64,000 nt of DNA. Origin: Syntrophomonadaceae bacterium (GTDB taxonomy: Bacteria; Bacillota; Syntrophomonadia; Syntrophomonadales; DTU052). Positions 9,380 to 18,675 of the stretch are shown piece after piece (within the stretch, counting starts at the first letter, position 1; each line of letters begins with the position of its first letter). The position numbers and the translations under genes were made by a program. Below the pieces are notes generated by a model. The model was not told the DNA's origin, did not search any database, and saw only the letters and a list, made by a program, of their open reading frames with translations. The stretch is from contig JAAYDA010000005.1 of assembly GCA_012729505.1 (NCBI GenBank), forward strand, positions 1 through 64,000, read 5' to 3'.

Positions 9380-10129
9380 TTAGCCCAGTAAGGTGCGAAG
9401 GTTTTTTATGGCGGATCGTTCAATGCGGGAGACCTGAACTTGGGATATACCCAAATCATTGCCAATAGCCGTCTGGGTCTCATCTTTGAAAAAGCGGCGA
9501 ATTATTACTTCGCGTTCTCGATATTCCAGTTTTTCAAGGGCTTCACTGAGAGCAACCCGCTCCACGAAATCATCCTTGTGAAAATCCCCCCGCAATGTGT
9601 CAATAAGCCGCAATTTGTCTTTATCCTGATTAGCCAGCAAGTCAAAAAGCGACGTTGGTGACTGGCAAGCCTCCATTGCCAGCACAATCTCCTCTTTTTC
9701 CAGCCCCAGCAGCTCGGCAATTTCGTTTATTGTCGGCTCCCGCTCCGTTTCAGCCCGGATTTTCTCCTGTGCCCACTTGATCCGATAATAAACTTCTTTC
9801 AGGCTTCGCTGCACCTTCACCATCCCGTCGTCACGCAAAAACCGTTTGATTTCCCCGATAATCATAGGAACCGCATAAGTTGAAAAGCGCACTTCATAGC
9901 TTACATCAAACCGTTCGATGGCTTTCACTAATCCGATGCTGCCAACTTGAAACAAATCTTCGTATTCCGTCCGGCTCCCTTTGAATCGCTCCATAACCAA
10001 ATATATAAGACCCACATTGGCTTGAAATAAAGTCTCTTTAGCGTCTTGACTTCCTGATTGGGCTTCTTTAATAAGTATGAGGGTCTCTTCATGGCTGAGC
10101 GCAGGCTGTTTGGGAGGTGTAGCGCTCAT
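9380..10129 (-). CDS. sigF: RNA polymerase sporulation sigma factor F
   Basis: A 249-aa sigma-70-family factor with region 2 (DLFQVGSIGLVKAIERFD), region 3 and region 4 (helix-turn-helix TQTAIGNDLGISQVQVSR). Its length and position as third gene after spoIIAA and spoIIAB identify sigma-F, which drives the first forespore-specific programme and is held inactive by SpoIIAB. ATG start with GGAGGGG at good spacing; 12 bases after spoIIAB. Confidence 0.96.
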   Translation of the reverse strand: MSATPPKQPALSHEETLILIKEAQSGSQDAKETLFQANVGLIYLVMERFKGSRTEYEDLFQVGSIGLVKAIERFDVSYEVRFSTYAVPMIIGEIKRFLRDDGMVKVQRSLKEVYYRIKWAQEKIRAETEREPTINEIAELLGLEKEEIVLAMEACQSPTSLFDLLANQDKDKLRLIDTLRGDFHKDDFVERVALSEALEKLEYREREVIIRRFFKDETQTAIGNDLGISQVQVSRIERSAIKNLRTLLG

Positions 10130-10141
10130 TGATGCCCCTCC

Positions 10142-10594
10142 CTACAAGTCGTTTTCTTTTGATATGGGAAGAAATGTCTTGATCATTCTCACCTTGGTTC
10201 CACGATCCACTTCTGAAGTTACCTGGAGATCTTCGGTAAATGACTTCATAAATACGAATCCCAATCCCATTCTGTTCACAATCGATGAATAACGTGGTTC
10301 CATAGCCTGATTGACGTCGGCAATACCACACCCGTAATCTTCAATCATTAACTCTATTTTTTTCTCCGGCAGCAGCTTCATCTCCAAAATTATTACTCCA
10401 TCCGGCTGGTTGTCATAACCATGAATAATGCTGTTGGAAATTGCTTCGGAAATAACCAGTTTGACCTCTTCAATTTCTTCAAGGGTGCAATCGAGCTGGG
10501 CAGCAAAAGCGGCCGCACAGGTTCGTGCAAAAGATATATTTTCCGGCCGACTGGGAAACTCAATTTTGATCAGGTTTTTTATTTCAGAACTCAC
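10142..10594 (-). CDS. spoIIAB: Anti-sigma F factor, serine kinase SpoIIAB
   Basis: A 150-aa GHKL-fold protein. The N box is EAISNSIIHGYD, the G1 box EDYGCGIAD and the G2 box RMGLGFVFMKSF. The family binds sigma-F in the predivisional cell and phosphorylates SpoIIAA. GTG start behind a run of G; it sits between spoIIAA and sigF in the canonical tricistronic operon. Confidence 0.96.
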   Translation of the reverse strand: MSSEIKNLIKIEFPSRPENISFARTCAAAFAAQLDCTLEEIEEVKLVISEAISNSIIHGYDNQPDGVIILEMKLLPEKKIELMIEDYGCGIADVNQAMEPRYSSIVNRMGLGFVFMKSFTEDLQVTSEVDRGTKVRMIKTFLPISKENDL

Positions 10595-10605
10595 AGCAGC
10601 CCCCC

Positions 10606-10938
10606 CTATTCTTTTGGCAGTTCATTTTCGCTGGCATATATGGGTATGAGTCTTTTTATGCCCGACATTTCTAAAATTCGAGAAATTGAAGGTCGAGGAC
10701 GCACAATATACATTTTCCCTCCCTGACTGGTAATCTTGTTGTATCTTCCCAAGATAAATCCCAACCCCGAGCTGTCAATAAAGGACACTCCACCGAGATC
10801 AAGAACTAATCCACGGAATTTTCCCTTTTTCAGCCTTTCGTCAACCAAGTCTTTCATTCCATCAGCAACCGCCAGATCAATCTCGCCTATTATCCTGGCC
10901 ATAAGAATATCATTTTCAACTTCCAACTGAATCTGCAA
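10606..10938 (-). CDS. spoIIAA: Anti-anti-sigma factor SpoIIAA
   Basis: A 110-aa STAS-domain protein. The phosphorylatable serine is in FIDSSGLGFI (S56/S57, equivalent to Ser58 of B. subtilis SpoIIAA). Once dephosphorylated by SpoIIE it frees sigma-F from SpoIIAB. The start is TTG with AGGAGG eight bases upstream; the nearer ATG is out of frame. It heads the spoIIA operon and has its own sigma-H-type promoter just upstream. Confidence 0.95.
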   Translation of the reverse strand: MQIQLEVENDILMARIIGEIDLAVADGMKDLVDERLKKGKFRGLVLDLGGVSFIDSSGLGFILGRYNKITSQGGKMYIVRPRPSISRILEMSGIKRLIPIYASENELPKE

Positions 10939-10967
10939 TTCATTATCCTCCTGGCTGTTTTTTACAA

Positions 10968-10997
10968 TTATTCTCCAGAAGAACCAGTTTTTCCTGC
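10968..10997 (-). promoter_or_regulatory. Sigma-H-type promoter of the spoIIA operon
   Basis: On the minus strand GCAGGAAAA (matching RnAGGAwWW) is followed after 12 bases by GGAGAATAA (matching RnnGAATwW). This is the known sigma-H consensus and spacing. It lies in the 61-base gap between dacF and spoIIAA, so spoIIA can be switched on early in sporulation separately from dacF, as in B. subtilis. Confidence 0.8.
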
Positions 10998-10999
10998 CA

Positions 11000-12154
11000 T
11001 TATCTGGAATCGATTAAAAATATTTTATTCCAGGCCTTCATAACCGTCTGCCAAACTGACCCTCTTGGGACATGCTGCATTGCCAATAGAGGAACCTTAC
11101 GAACCACCTTGTCATCCACCATTACCCGGGCCTCACCCAGGCGGTCGCCCTTCTTTACAGGCGCATCAATATATGAAGCAACAGAATAAACCCACGTAAC
11201 GCCCTCTTCCTTCCCTTTGGGAATAATGCTGCCGATTTCCCGCATGGGTCCCGCTTCAACCACATCAGTGAGCCCTTTTCCTACTTTGGTCAGCCCACAC
11301 ACCGTATTTTGATTGGCCAGGCTCTTGTAAGCATAGCGGGCAAACCCGAAATTATACATGGCCATAGAGTCACTAAAATTGCCTCGAGGCTCAGGTGAGG
11401 CCATAACAACTCCTATCAACCGCAAGCCATTTCTTTTTGCGGTGGAAACCAAACAGTATTTCGCTTGATTGGTCCATCCGGTCTTGAACCCATCTGCACC
11501 CTCGTACCACCACAAAAGCTTATTTGTGTTATACAAAATAAATTCTCCGCTGCGAAGGCTGTATTCCTTTATCGTTGTGAACTTAAGAATATCCGGAAAA
11601 GTAAGAGCATATCGGCCCAGGGTGGCCATATCCCTGGCACTTGTGTAGTGGTTGTCATCATGAAGACCATAAGCGTTGATATAATGAGTATTTTTCATCC
11701 CCAAATCCTTGGCCTTTTGGTTCATCCTTTTCACAAAAGCCTCATGACTGCCTTCCAGGTGTTCGGCCACAGCCACACAGCAATCATTGGCGGAGCCAAC
11801 TGCAATGGCCACCAGCATATCGTTGAAGGTCATTGTTTCACCAGGCTCCAGCCAGATCTGGGATCCCCCCAGCCTCCAGGCATTTTCGCTGGCGGTCACC
11901 TTTTCGTTCAAGGTAACCCGACCATCTTTCAATGCCTCCACTGCCAGGATAATAGTCATCAGTTTGGTCATACTGGCAGGCGGCAGTGGTTTATCAACGT
12001 TTTTCTCATACAGAATCTGTCCGGATTCGGCATCCATCAAGATGGCCGAATCCCCTTTGATATCCAGCACATCGTCAGCTCGAGCCAGCGGTACCATCAT
12101 CCCCAGGGAAAGAGCCACAACAAGCAAAAAGGAAAGCCACTTCTTAAAAAACAC
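11000..12154 (-). CDS. dacF: D-alanyl-D-alanine carboxypeptidase (DacF-type PBP)
   Basis: A 384-aa low-molecular-weight penicillin-binding protein. The signal peptide is cleaved near ARADD (residues 25-28). The active-site triad is SMTK (S61, K64), SAN (S121-N123) and KTG (K224-G226), followed by a C-terminal PBP5-like beta domain and a short amphipathic tail. Its place directly upstream of spoIIA matches DacF, which trims the peptide stems of spore peptidoglycan. GTG start with GGAGGGG. Distinguishing DacF from DacB/DacA types rests mainly on context. Confidence 0.9.
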   Translation of the reverse strand: MFFKKWLSFLLVVALSLGMMVPLARADDVLDIKGDSAILMDAESGQILYEKNVDKPLPPASMTKLMTIILAVEALKDGRVTLNEKVTASENAWRLGGSQIWLEPGETMTFNDMLVAIAVGSANDCCVAVAEHLEGSHEAFVKRMNQKAKDLGMKNTHYINAYGLHDDNHYTSARDMATLGRYALTFPDILKFTTIKEYSLRSGEFILYNTNKLLWWYEGADGFKTGWTNQAKYCLVSTAKRNGLRLIGVVMASPEPRGNFSDSMAMYNFGFARYAYKSLANQNTVCGLTKVGKGLTDVVEAGPMREIGSIIPKGKEEGVTWVYSVASYIDAPVKKGDRLGEARVMVDDKVVRKVPLLAMQHVPRGSVWQTVMKAWNKIFLIDSR

Positions 12155-12226
12155 CAGAGATCCCCTCCACTGTCTTTTACAGTATGTTTATTGGCTTTCC
12201 TCGTTGATTATGCCGTGTATTGTATC

Positions 12227-13534
12227 CTAGCCATCCACAACTTCCAAAATAATTGGTGCCATTAGGGGCATACTCTCCCCCCATTCCATGGCCAGCAAGA
12301 CCTGTTCCTTAGCCATCTCCAATTTCTGCGGGTCATTGGCATGAATGGTGACCAGCACATCACCTGTTTCTACCAGATCACCAGTTTTTTTGTGCAGAAT
12401 CAGACCTACAGAATGGTCAATCTTTTGCCCCGATTGCTCCCGCCCCGCTCCTAAAGCCATGACGGCCCGGCCGATTTCATCTGTTTTCAGCCCGGTGATA
12501 TATCCTGCCCGGGGGGATTTAACTTCGACCTGAAGTGAAGCCGGATCTATATCGGCAATTCTCTCCAGATTCTTTACGCGGCCACCCTGGGCCTCCACCA
12601 TCTCTGCCAGCTTCGTGTATCCATGACCTTCATCCAGCAAATGACGGGCCAGGCTATCAGCATCCTTCAATGAAGAAACAGCCCCACCCAACAGGATCAT
12701 TCGTCCAGACAAAGCCAGACACAGTTGTTCCAAGTCCTGAGGCCCTTGACCCCGCAGAAGATCTACCGCCTCTTGAATTTCTAAGCGATTGCCTACCGCA
12801 TATCCCAAAGGCTTTTCCATATCGCTCAAAATCGCCGCCACCCTGCGTCCCGCTTGAGTACCAATGGCTACCATGGTATGAGCCAGTTTGACGGCCTCCT
12901 CAACCGTTTTCATAAACGCACCCCGGCCTACTTTAATATCCAGTACTATCCCATCTGCGCCCGAGGCAATTTTTTTACTCATGACACTGCTGGCAATCAA
13001 AGGGATGCTATCTACTGTAGCCGTCACATCCCGTAAGCCATACAATATCTTGTCTGCAGGCACCAGGTTGCCGCTCTGAGCAATAACCGCGGCTTTGATT
13101 CGGTTGACCTGGGCAAAGAAATCCTTCTGATTCATTTCCGTACGAAACCCGGGAATCGATTCGAATTTGTCAATAGTCCCACCGGTAAAGCCCAACCCCC
13201 GTCCGGAAAGCTTGGCCACCGGCACCCCGGCGGCAGCACATAAAGCCACAACCACCGGAGTAGTCTTATCTCCAACTCCTCCGGTGCTATGTTTATCGAC
13301 CTTGATTCCTGCAATTGCCGACAAATCCATGACCTCACCCGAATGAGCCATAGCCAGAGCCAGATCAGCTGTTTCCTGCGGAGTCATCCCCTGAAAATAT
13401 ACGGCCATGGCCCAGGCAGACCCCTGATAATCTGCCACCTCACCTGATACCAGGCCATTAATAAAATATTCAATCTGCCGGCGGCTCAACTGGTGACCAT
13501 CACGTTTATGACGAATTATCTCTTCTGGATGCAC
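12227..13534 (-). CDS. pdp: Pyrimidine-nucleoside phosphorylase
   Basis: A 435-aa member of the thymidine/pyrimidine-nucleoside phosphorylase family: a nucleoside plus phosphate gives the base and (deoxy)ribose-1-phosphate. Signatures include KHSTGGVGDKTT and the glycine-rich KLSGRGLGFTGGTIDK phosphate/base region. I place the start at GTG 13534, seven bases after a G-rich Shine-Dalgarno. This gives the usual family length and leaves one base after deoB; a longer reading from TTG 13570 would overlap deoB. With deoB it sends the sugar phosphate to the pentose pool. Confidence 0.93.
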   Translation of the reverse strand: MHPEEIIRHKRDGHQLSRRQIEYFINGLVSGEVADYQGSAWAMAVYFQGMTPQETADLALAMAHSGEVMDLSAIAGIKVDKHSTGGVGDKTTPVVVALCAAAGVPVAKLSGRGLGFTGGTIDKFESIPGFRTEMNQKDFFAQVNRIKAAVIAQSGNLVPADKILYGLRDVTATVDSIPLIASSVMSKKIASGADGIVLDIKVGRGAFMKTVEEAVKLAHTMVAIGTQAGRRVAAILSDMEKPLGYAVGNRLEIQEAVDLLRGQGPQDLEQLCLALSGRMILLGGAVSSLKDADSLARHLLDEGHGYTKLAEMVEAQGGRVKNLERIADIDPASLQVEVKSPRAGYITGLKTDEIGRAVMALGAGREQSGQKIDHSVGLILHKKTGDLVETGDVLVTIHANDPQKLEMAKEQVLLAMEWGESMPLMAPIILEVVDG

Positions 13535-13535
13535 A

Positions 13536-14732
13536 TCACTGCCCCCCTTTTCTAAACAGCTCCTCCGCAAAGCTCAGGCCAGGAAAGCCTTGGGTGGATA
13601 CCCCCAGAAGCTGAGCCACTGTTTTACCCAGATCAGCAAAGGTCTCTCTGACCCCCAAATCTGCCCCTCCACAGACCTGGGGACCCACTACCAGTAAAGG
13701 CACATATTCCCGGGAATGATCAGTACTGGGTGTAGTCGGATCAACTCCGTGGTCAGCGGTAAAAACCAGGATATCACCGGAACGCAGTTCGGATATGAGA
13801 AGGGTTATTTTCTTATCTACCTCCTGTAAAGCCGCCGCATATCCGCTGGGATCATTCCGATGCCCATATTTCATGTCAAAATCTACCAAATTGGCAAAAA
13901 CCAAGCCTCGTCTCTCTGAATCAATTACCTCTTTTATCCGGGCCAGCCCTTCCTGGTTGTTTTTGCTGGGAATATGATGGATGATTCCCCGATCCGCGAA
14001 AACATCTTTTATCTTGCCTATCCCGGTAGTATCAATTCCGTTTTTCACCAGCCGGTCCAGGACCGTCTCTCCCGGCGGCTCCAATGAATAATCATGCCGG
14101 TTCTCAGTCCGCACAAATTCTCCGGCTCGTCCTTTAAAAGGCCGGGCAATAACCCGCCCCACTCCATGCTCTCCCTTTAACAGCTCCCGGGCAATCTCAC
14201 AAATCCGGTACAACTCGTCCAGAGGGATAACATCCTCATGAGCAGCAATCTGGAAAACACTGTCTGCCGAGGTATAGACGATGGGAAAACCGGTCCTGAC
14301 ATGTTCAGCTCCCAACTCCTCAATAATTGCTGTACCCGAGGCCGCCAGATTCCCCAAGGTGCGGCGGCCTATGGAAGCCTCAAACTTCTCCATCAAATCC
14401 GGAGGAAAGCCATCAGGGTAGACTGGGAAAGGCCTTTTAGTCACCAGACCCATCATCTCCCAGTGGCCTGTAGTCGTATCTTTTCCTTGGGAAATCTCAG
14501 CCATTTTACCCCATGCACCCTCACAAGCCCGTATCGGTTCGACCCCTTCGATGGGGATAATATTCCCCAGTCCCAAACGTTCAAAATTAGGCAGATCAAT
14601 TCCTCCCAGAACACGGCTCATATTACCCAGAGTATTGCTACCCTTATCACCATAAAGAGCAGCATCCGGCAATTCGCCAACCCCCAAACCATCTAATACC
14701 ACCAAAATTACTCGATCAATAATTGCAATCAT
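13536..14732 (-). CDS. deoB: Phosphopentomutase
   Basis: Interconverts (deoxy)ribose-1-phosphate and -5-phosphate. An alkaline-phosphatase-fold enzyme with N-terminal [13 protein letters not shown] (metal Asp), [11 protein letters not shown] (nucleophile Thr region) and late metal motifs [19 protein letters not shown] chose ATG 14732, which aligns with family N-termini and leaves seven bases after xerD. The AAGGAG abuts that ATG directly, so the exact start is uncertain; another ATG at 14771 overlaps xerD. Confidence 0.93.
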   Translation of the reverse strand: MIAIIDRVILVVLDGLGVGELPDAALYGDKGSNTLGNMSRVLGGIDLPNFERLGLGNIIPIEGVEPIRACEGAWGKMAEISQGKDTTTGHWEMMGLVTKRPFPVYPDGFPPDLMEKFEASIGRRTLGNLAASGTAIIEELGAEHVRTGFPIVYTSADSVFQIAAHEDVIPLDELYRICEIARELLKGEHGVGRVIARPFKGRAGEFVRTENRHDYSLEPPGETVLDRLVKNGIDTTGIGKIKDVFADRGIIHHIPSKNNQEGLARIKEVIDSERRGLVFANLVDFDMKYGHRNDPSGYAAALQEVDKKITLLISELRSGDILVFTADHGVDPTTPSTDHSREYVPLLVVGPQVCGGADLGVRETFADLGKTVAQLLGVSTQGFPGLSFAEELFRKGGQ

Positions 14733-14739
14733 CTCCTTT

Positions 14740-15627
14740 TCAAGCCCGTGGATGACTTCGCACGTAAACATCCTTCAGGTGAGATCTGGTCATATGAGTA
14801 TAAATCTGAGTAGTGCTTATATCGGCATGGCCCAGCATCTCCTGCACCGACCTTAAGTCCGCTCCATTTTCCAAAAGATGAGTAGCAAAAGAATGCCTCA
14901 GAGTATGAGGAGTTACCTCCTTGGTAATCCCGGTCTCCGCCACATGCTTGTTCAATATCTTCCAAAAACCCTGCCGGGTCATCTTGTTTCCTCTGGCATT
15001 TACAAACAAAATACGGCTCATATGACCCTTCAGCAGCTTTTGCCGGGAACGTGATATATAACGATCCACCCAAAAACCAGCTGTTTTCCCCACCGGGACT
15101 ATCCTCTCCTTGCGCCCCTTGCCGACACAGCGCACATATCCTGCCGAAAGATTGACATCATCCACATCCAATGATAACAGCTCCGAAACCCTTAGTCCGG
15201 TAGCATACATCAACTCCAGCATAGCCCGATCCCGGAGACCAATCAATGATACCACATTGGGATTGGCAAAAAGCCGGTCTATTTCCTCCACCGACAGCAC
15301 ATCCGGAAGCTTCCGGTTAATCCGGGGAGTCTCCAGAAGATCGGCCGGGTTAAGAGTAAGATACCCTTCCATAGTTAAATAACGAAAAAAAGATTTGATA
15401 CTGGACAAATGACGGGCCGTAGTGGAAAAAGCTACTCCCTCATCCAGCAAAGAACTCAAAAACCCTAAGATATCAGGTCTCTTGATATCTTCTGGCTGCC
15501 CCACCTTTTTAACCCGCAGAAATGCTAAAAATTTTTCCAGATCACGATTATAGGCCTCCAGAGTGTTTTCTGACAACCCCTTCTCAAACCTAAGATATTT
15601 CATATATTCAGGCAGTAATTTGTCCAT
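14740..15627 (-). CDS. xerD: Site-specific tyrosine recombinase XerD
   Basis: A 295-aa tyrosine recombinase with a full catalytic set: R146 (ATGLRVSEL), K170 ([12 protein letters not shown]), H241 and R244 ([10 protein letters not shown]), H267 ([10 protein letters not shown]) and Y276 (IYTHM). Normal length for XerC/XerD. Its position before deoB, as in Bacillus (ripX-drm), supports XerD. It resolves chromosome dimers at dif with its partner; no dif site was searched for here. Confidence 0.94.
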   Translation of the reverse strand: MDKLLPEYMKYLRFEKGLSENTLEAYNRDLEKFLAFLRVKKVGQPEDIKRPDILGFLSSLLDEGVAFSTTARHLSSIKSFFRYLTMEGYLTLNPADLLETPRINRKLPDVLSVEEIDRLFANPNVVSLIGLRDRAMLELMYATGLRVSELLSLDVDDVNLSAGYVRCVGKGRKERIVPVGKTAGFWVDRYISRSRQKLLKGHMSRILFVNARGNKMTRQGFWKILNKHVAETGITKEVTPHTLRHSFATHLLENGADLRSVQEMLGHADISTTQIYTHMTRSHLKDVYVRSHPRA

Positions 15628-15692
15628 CCGTACCCCTCCGCCAATAAAAACCCTTGATGATTAGTTTGACAAAGCTCCGAAGGTTCCTGCTG

Positions 15693-15956
15693 TTATTCAT
15701 GTTCCTGATAATATAAATCTTGCAGCTTGATAACATACTGATCCATTTTTTGGTCAAACCAGCTTTTTTCCATCGGCTCAACATCCATGGGACCTACCTT
15801 AGCCGATTCTTCTTCGATCCACGTGGATAAAGCCGGTGCATAGGCCTGATAAAGAGTGGCCAAACCTACGCCAGTGGCACTGAGAAGTGCCAGCAGGATA
15901 ACCCCTTTAATCACCGATCCCACTTTTTTTCGCACATCGCTGATTATGATCAACAC
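15693..15956 (-). CDS. Small membrane protein, DUF4227/YqzK-like
   Basis: An 87-aa protein with one transmembrane segment (about residues 15-35) and an acidic C-terminal tail ending LQDLYYQEHE. Size, topology and position just upstream of xerD match YqzK (DUF4227) of Bacillus, whose function is unknown. The assignment rests on synteny and a loose tail similarity. Confidence 0.6.
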   Translation of the reverse strand: MLIIISDVRKKVGSVIKGVILLALLSATGVGLATLYQAYAPALSTWIEEESAKVGPMDVEPMEKSWFDQKMDQYVIKLQDLYYQEHE

Positions 15957-15969
15957 CAGAATATCCTCC

Positions 15970-16581
15970 TTAACTTAAGATTAATGATAATAGCCAAGGC
16001 GCCAGATAAGATTCAATAAGGGCTCCCAAAAGAAGTACGATAAGAATGCCGATCATAGCCAAAGTATAAAGCACGAAATTCTGCCACAGCTCAGCCCGGG
16101 CCTGAAAACGGCCTTTTACCAGAAACAGGGAAAAACCGATGCTCAATACCGCCCCCATAATAATAAAGGGAATATAAAAGATGTTTTGCGGGAGTACTGT
16201 TGCCAAGGCCATGACAACACCTAGTTTGCCTTTTTCCTGAATCAGGAAGCCCAAAGTAAATCCTAAAGAGAAAGCCCGGGCAAAAATCATTCCCAGTATT
16301 AGAGGCACACCTACCACAGTAAGACCCAGGAACCACATTAGCCCCACTGTTTTCACCTGATTCAAGGCCACCGCAAGGAATAGCCCATGGCCGTCTTCAT
16401 GGCCTCCGCCATAATTGATCAGTTGATTGACCAGATTCAAAAGATAACTCCGGGTCTCTCCCTCCAAGCTGCCCGATTTCATATCACCCAATGTAATTCC
16501 CAGCGCAAAAATCACGATCAAGAGCAGATATTTTAATAGATTCTTTCTAAGATGCTCAATAAGAATACCTGGCAGAGTCAA
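15970..16581 (-). CDS. spoIIM: Stage II sporulation protein M
   Basis: A 203-aa integral membrane protein with about five helices of the SpoIIM/DUF95 family. In B. subtilis it works with SpoIID and SpoIIP in septal peptidoglycan hydrolysis during engulfment. Visible traits are LGDMKSG early, LALNQVKTVGLMWFLG and GLTVVGVPLILG. TTG start with GGGGTGA five bases upstream. It is 13 bases before the YqzK-like gene. Confidence 0.9.
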   Translation of the reverse strand: MTLPGILIEHLRKNLLKYLLLIVIFALGITLGDMKSGSLEGETRSYLLNLVNQLINYGGGHEDGHGLFLAVALNQVKTVGLMWFLGLTVVGVPLILGMIFARAFSLGFTLGFLIQEKGKLGVVMALATVLPQNIFYIPFIIMGAVLSIGFSLFLVKGRFQARAELWQNFVLYTLAMIGILIVLLLGALIESYLAPWLLSLILS

Positions 16582-16814
16582 TCAATTCACCCCACGTCCT
16601 GCCTTTTGGCGAAGAATTCTCATTCTTTGCCGGTATCAGACTAACCGCCGCCATATGCCGGACTAGCCTCTACTGGAATTCTTATTCTGAATTGGCCAGG
16701 ATTATGCTTGGGAAGTAACCTTTGGAAATGCCTCGTGGTAAAAGTCATAAAGGTTGGATTGAAATGAGAAACCAAAAGAATTTTTGAAGGAAATTGCTCT
16801 CCTGACAGAAAGAC

Positions 16815-17516
16815 CTATTCGTTTTCCTCTATCACCCGGCAGGGAATTCCCTGCTGTGCCGCCAGCACACTAATAGTCTCCATAATATAGCGGGCGGCCA
16901 GTATATCCTCCTGAGAATTGCCACTGGCGGCAACTACCGCCACCCCGGCCGATTGACTCATCAGCTCAATCCCGCGCCGGGCCCCGGTATTGGCAGGCTC
17001 AGTTCCTTTTTGACGTAAAGTGCGAGCCACTGTCCCCGTTGCAACCAGGTTCGTCTCCTGATAAGCCGCATCAAAGGCCACTCCGCCCGTATCAGTTACC
17101 GCCACCACCACTCGGTTTTCAAAATCTGTAAGCCGGGGAGTTTCCGCACCTAAATTGGGAACCACCGCCTCAATAATGGCCCCTTGACTGTTTAAGCCCC
17201 CAATAAGCTTTTGACACCGCTGCAAACGCTCTTCATTGCCACCGGCACGAGGTTCGGCAACTACGATTACACCAGTGTCCGCCTCCAGTGCCACCCGGGC
17301 CGCAATACGACCAATTCTTTCCGGATCAACTTTGACCGGAGCACGGGTAAAATCAGGACTGGCGCCGAATACCTTAAGTGCCCCCTCATCCAAAGCACTC
17401 TCCAGCGTCGTTGACATATCGATTACATCCACCACCAATATGGCTAAACCCTGACGGGCCGCCTTCACTGCCCCACTGGCATCAGATGTCACCATTATCT
17501 TTTTGTACTCGGCCAT
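16815..17516 (-). CDS. Conserved protein, weakly ComB-like (2-phosphosulfolactate phosphatase fold)
   Basis: A 233-aa protein. AILVVDVIDMSTTLESALDE and the late VAVVAASGNSQEDILAA resemble motifs of the ComB family (VDVLRATTT-like N-terminus, SLEDALCAG-like C-terminus), but the match is loose and coenzyme M synthesis is not expected in Clostridia. It is best treated as a ComB-related protein of unknown function. A strong GGAGGAGG supports ATG 17516, which overlaps the end of the endonuclease-Q-like gene by 35 bases, so the two are co-translated. Confidence 0.5.
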   Translation of the reverse strand: MAEYKKIMVTSDASGAVKAARQGLAILVVDVIDMSTTLESALDEGALKVFGASPDFTRAPVKVDPERIGRIAARVALEADTGVIVVAEPRAGGNEERLQRCQKLIGGLNSQGAIIEAVVPNLGAETPRLTDFENRVVVAVTDTGGVAFDAAYQETNLVATGTVARTLRQKGTEPANTGARRGIELMSQSAGVAVVAASGNSQEDILAARYIMETISVLAAQQGIPCRVIEENE

Positions 17517-18657
17517 AATATCCGCCTCCTCCCGGAATAATTCTCAACTCATTATGGCGCATAGCCTGAATAATATCTATCACCGGCTGCTTTACTACCT
17601 TTTTCATCATTTCCAGGTCAGCCCGTTCAACAATTTCTATCTCACTGCCGAAAGAACGCCGTAATCGGTTATAGGCTGCCGGCCCGATCCCCGGAATCAT
17701 ATGCAGCGGAACCCGGTAATAATAAGGCGGGCGTCCTATGGGATGATGAGGCTCATCATAATCTCTTATGGCATGAATCCGATCCCAGACCCCGGGGATC
17801 ATTTTTTGCTCACACTTCGGGCAGTTAAAAATCGCTTCATCCCCCCGGGCCAAAAACCTGCAATGAGGACAAAAACTCCGGTGATACTTGCCTAGAAGCG
17901 GATGCATCCCATAATTGGCCATAATACGGCGTCCATTTTCTCCTGCAATAGCCCAGCGGAGCTCCTCAAATCCTAGTTGCCCCATCCTGATCTGATTATA
18001 TTCCCGGCCCAGGTTCTTCAGAGAATGAGCATCTGAATTGGATAGAAACCCATACTGCCGTGTTTCCTCAATAGTACCGGCCATTTCCGTATCGGCAGAA
18101 AGGCCCAGCTCCAAAGCATCAATTAGGGCCGCCGTCTTTCCAAATCCATCCTTTAACCGAGAAACCCAGCAGCCATAAGCCCCTTTATGCGGAGTAAAAG
18201 CATGGGCAACTACAAAAATACCCTCCAGACCCTTGGTCAAATTCTGCAATTCCCCGGCGGTTAAAGCCATCCTCTGAGTAGATAGCTCCGTATTAGTCAC
18301 CTTGTTTTTCACCAGCTTCTGCCAGGTTTCCACCGCCTTCAGGTCAGGAAGGTAAGACAGAAAATGAATCCCCTCCCGGCTCTCGGATTCCACTCCCAGA
18401 ACCAGCATTATCCCCTGGGGAGTCAAAAGATCCCCATGCCGGTTAACTTCCAATCTGCCCTGATCCAGCATCACCATTATCTCATGTAAAACCAAGGGGC
18501 TTCCACAATCCACAACCCCCACCATGTGCAATCCCTTTTCCAAAGCACCCGTCTCTAAAATATCAGCAATAGTTAACTGGTCCGAAGCCGTTATCTTAAC
18601 CGGACGCCCCCGGGCCCTTCCAATATGAACATGAAGATCCCCATTATAAACTCGCAA
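17482..18657 (-). CDS. Endonuclease Q-like PHP-domain nuclease (YqxK family)
   Basis: A 391-aa PHP-fold protein. The N-terminal metal motif is DLHVHIG, with further ligands in VVDCGSP, VVAHAFTPH and LSNSDAHS. A C4 zinc finger follows (CPHC and CPKC, near residues 278-302), then a helix-hairpin-helix-like segment (IPGIGPAAYNRL). This is the layout of endonuclease Q, which nicks 5' of deaminated bases; the Bacillus homologue is YqxK. I place the start at TTG 18657, six bases after GGGAGGG; a TTG at 18672 would put that Shine-Dalgarno inside the gene. Confidence 0.82.
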   Translation of the reverse strand: MRVYNGDLHVHIGRARGRPVKITASDQLTIADILETGALEKGLHMVGVVDCGSPLVLHEIMVMLDQGRLEVNRHGDLLTPQGIMLVLGVESESREGIHFLSYLPDLKAVETWQKLVKNKVTNTELSTQRMALTAGELQNLTKGLEGIFVVAHAFTPHKGAYGCWVSRLKDGFGKTAALIDALELGLSADTEMAGTIEETRQYGFLSNSDAHSLKNLGREYNQIRMGQLGFEELRWAIAGENGRRIMANYGMHPLLGKYHRSFCPHCRFLARGDEAIFNCPKCEQKMIPGVWDRIHAIRDYDEPHHPIGRPPYYYRVPLHMIPGIGPAAYNRLRRSFGSEIEIVERADLEMMKKVVKQPVIDIIQAMRHNELRIIPGGGGYYGRVQKDNGDI

Positions 18658-18675
18658 CCGAAACCCTCCCAAAAA

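Noticed and set aside
11465-12265. 266-aa plus-strand ORF antisense to dacF
   Set aside because: Shadow of the dacF frame; His/Gln-rich composition and no start signals.
12227-13570. Longer pdp reading from TTG 13570
   Set aside because: It would overlap deoB by 35 bases and place the ribosome site inside the gene; GTG 13534 fits spacing and family length.
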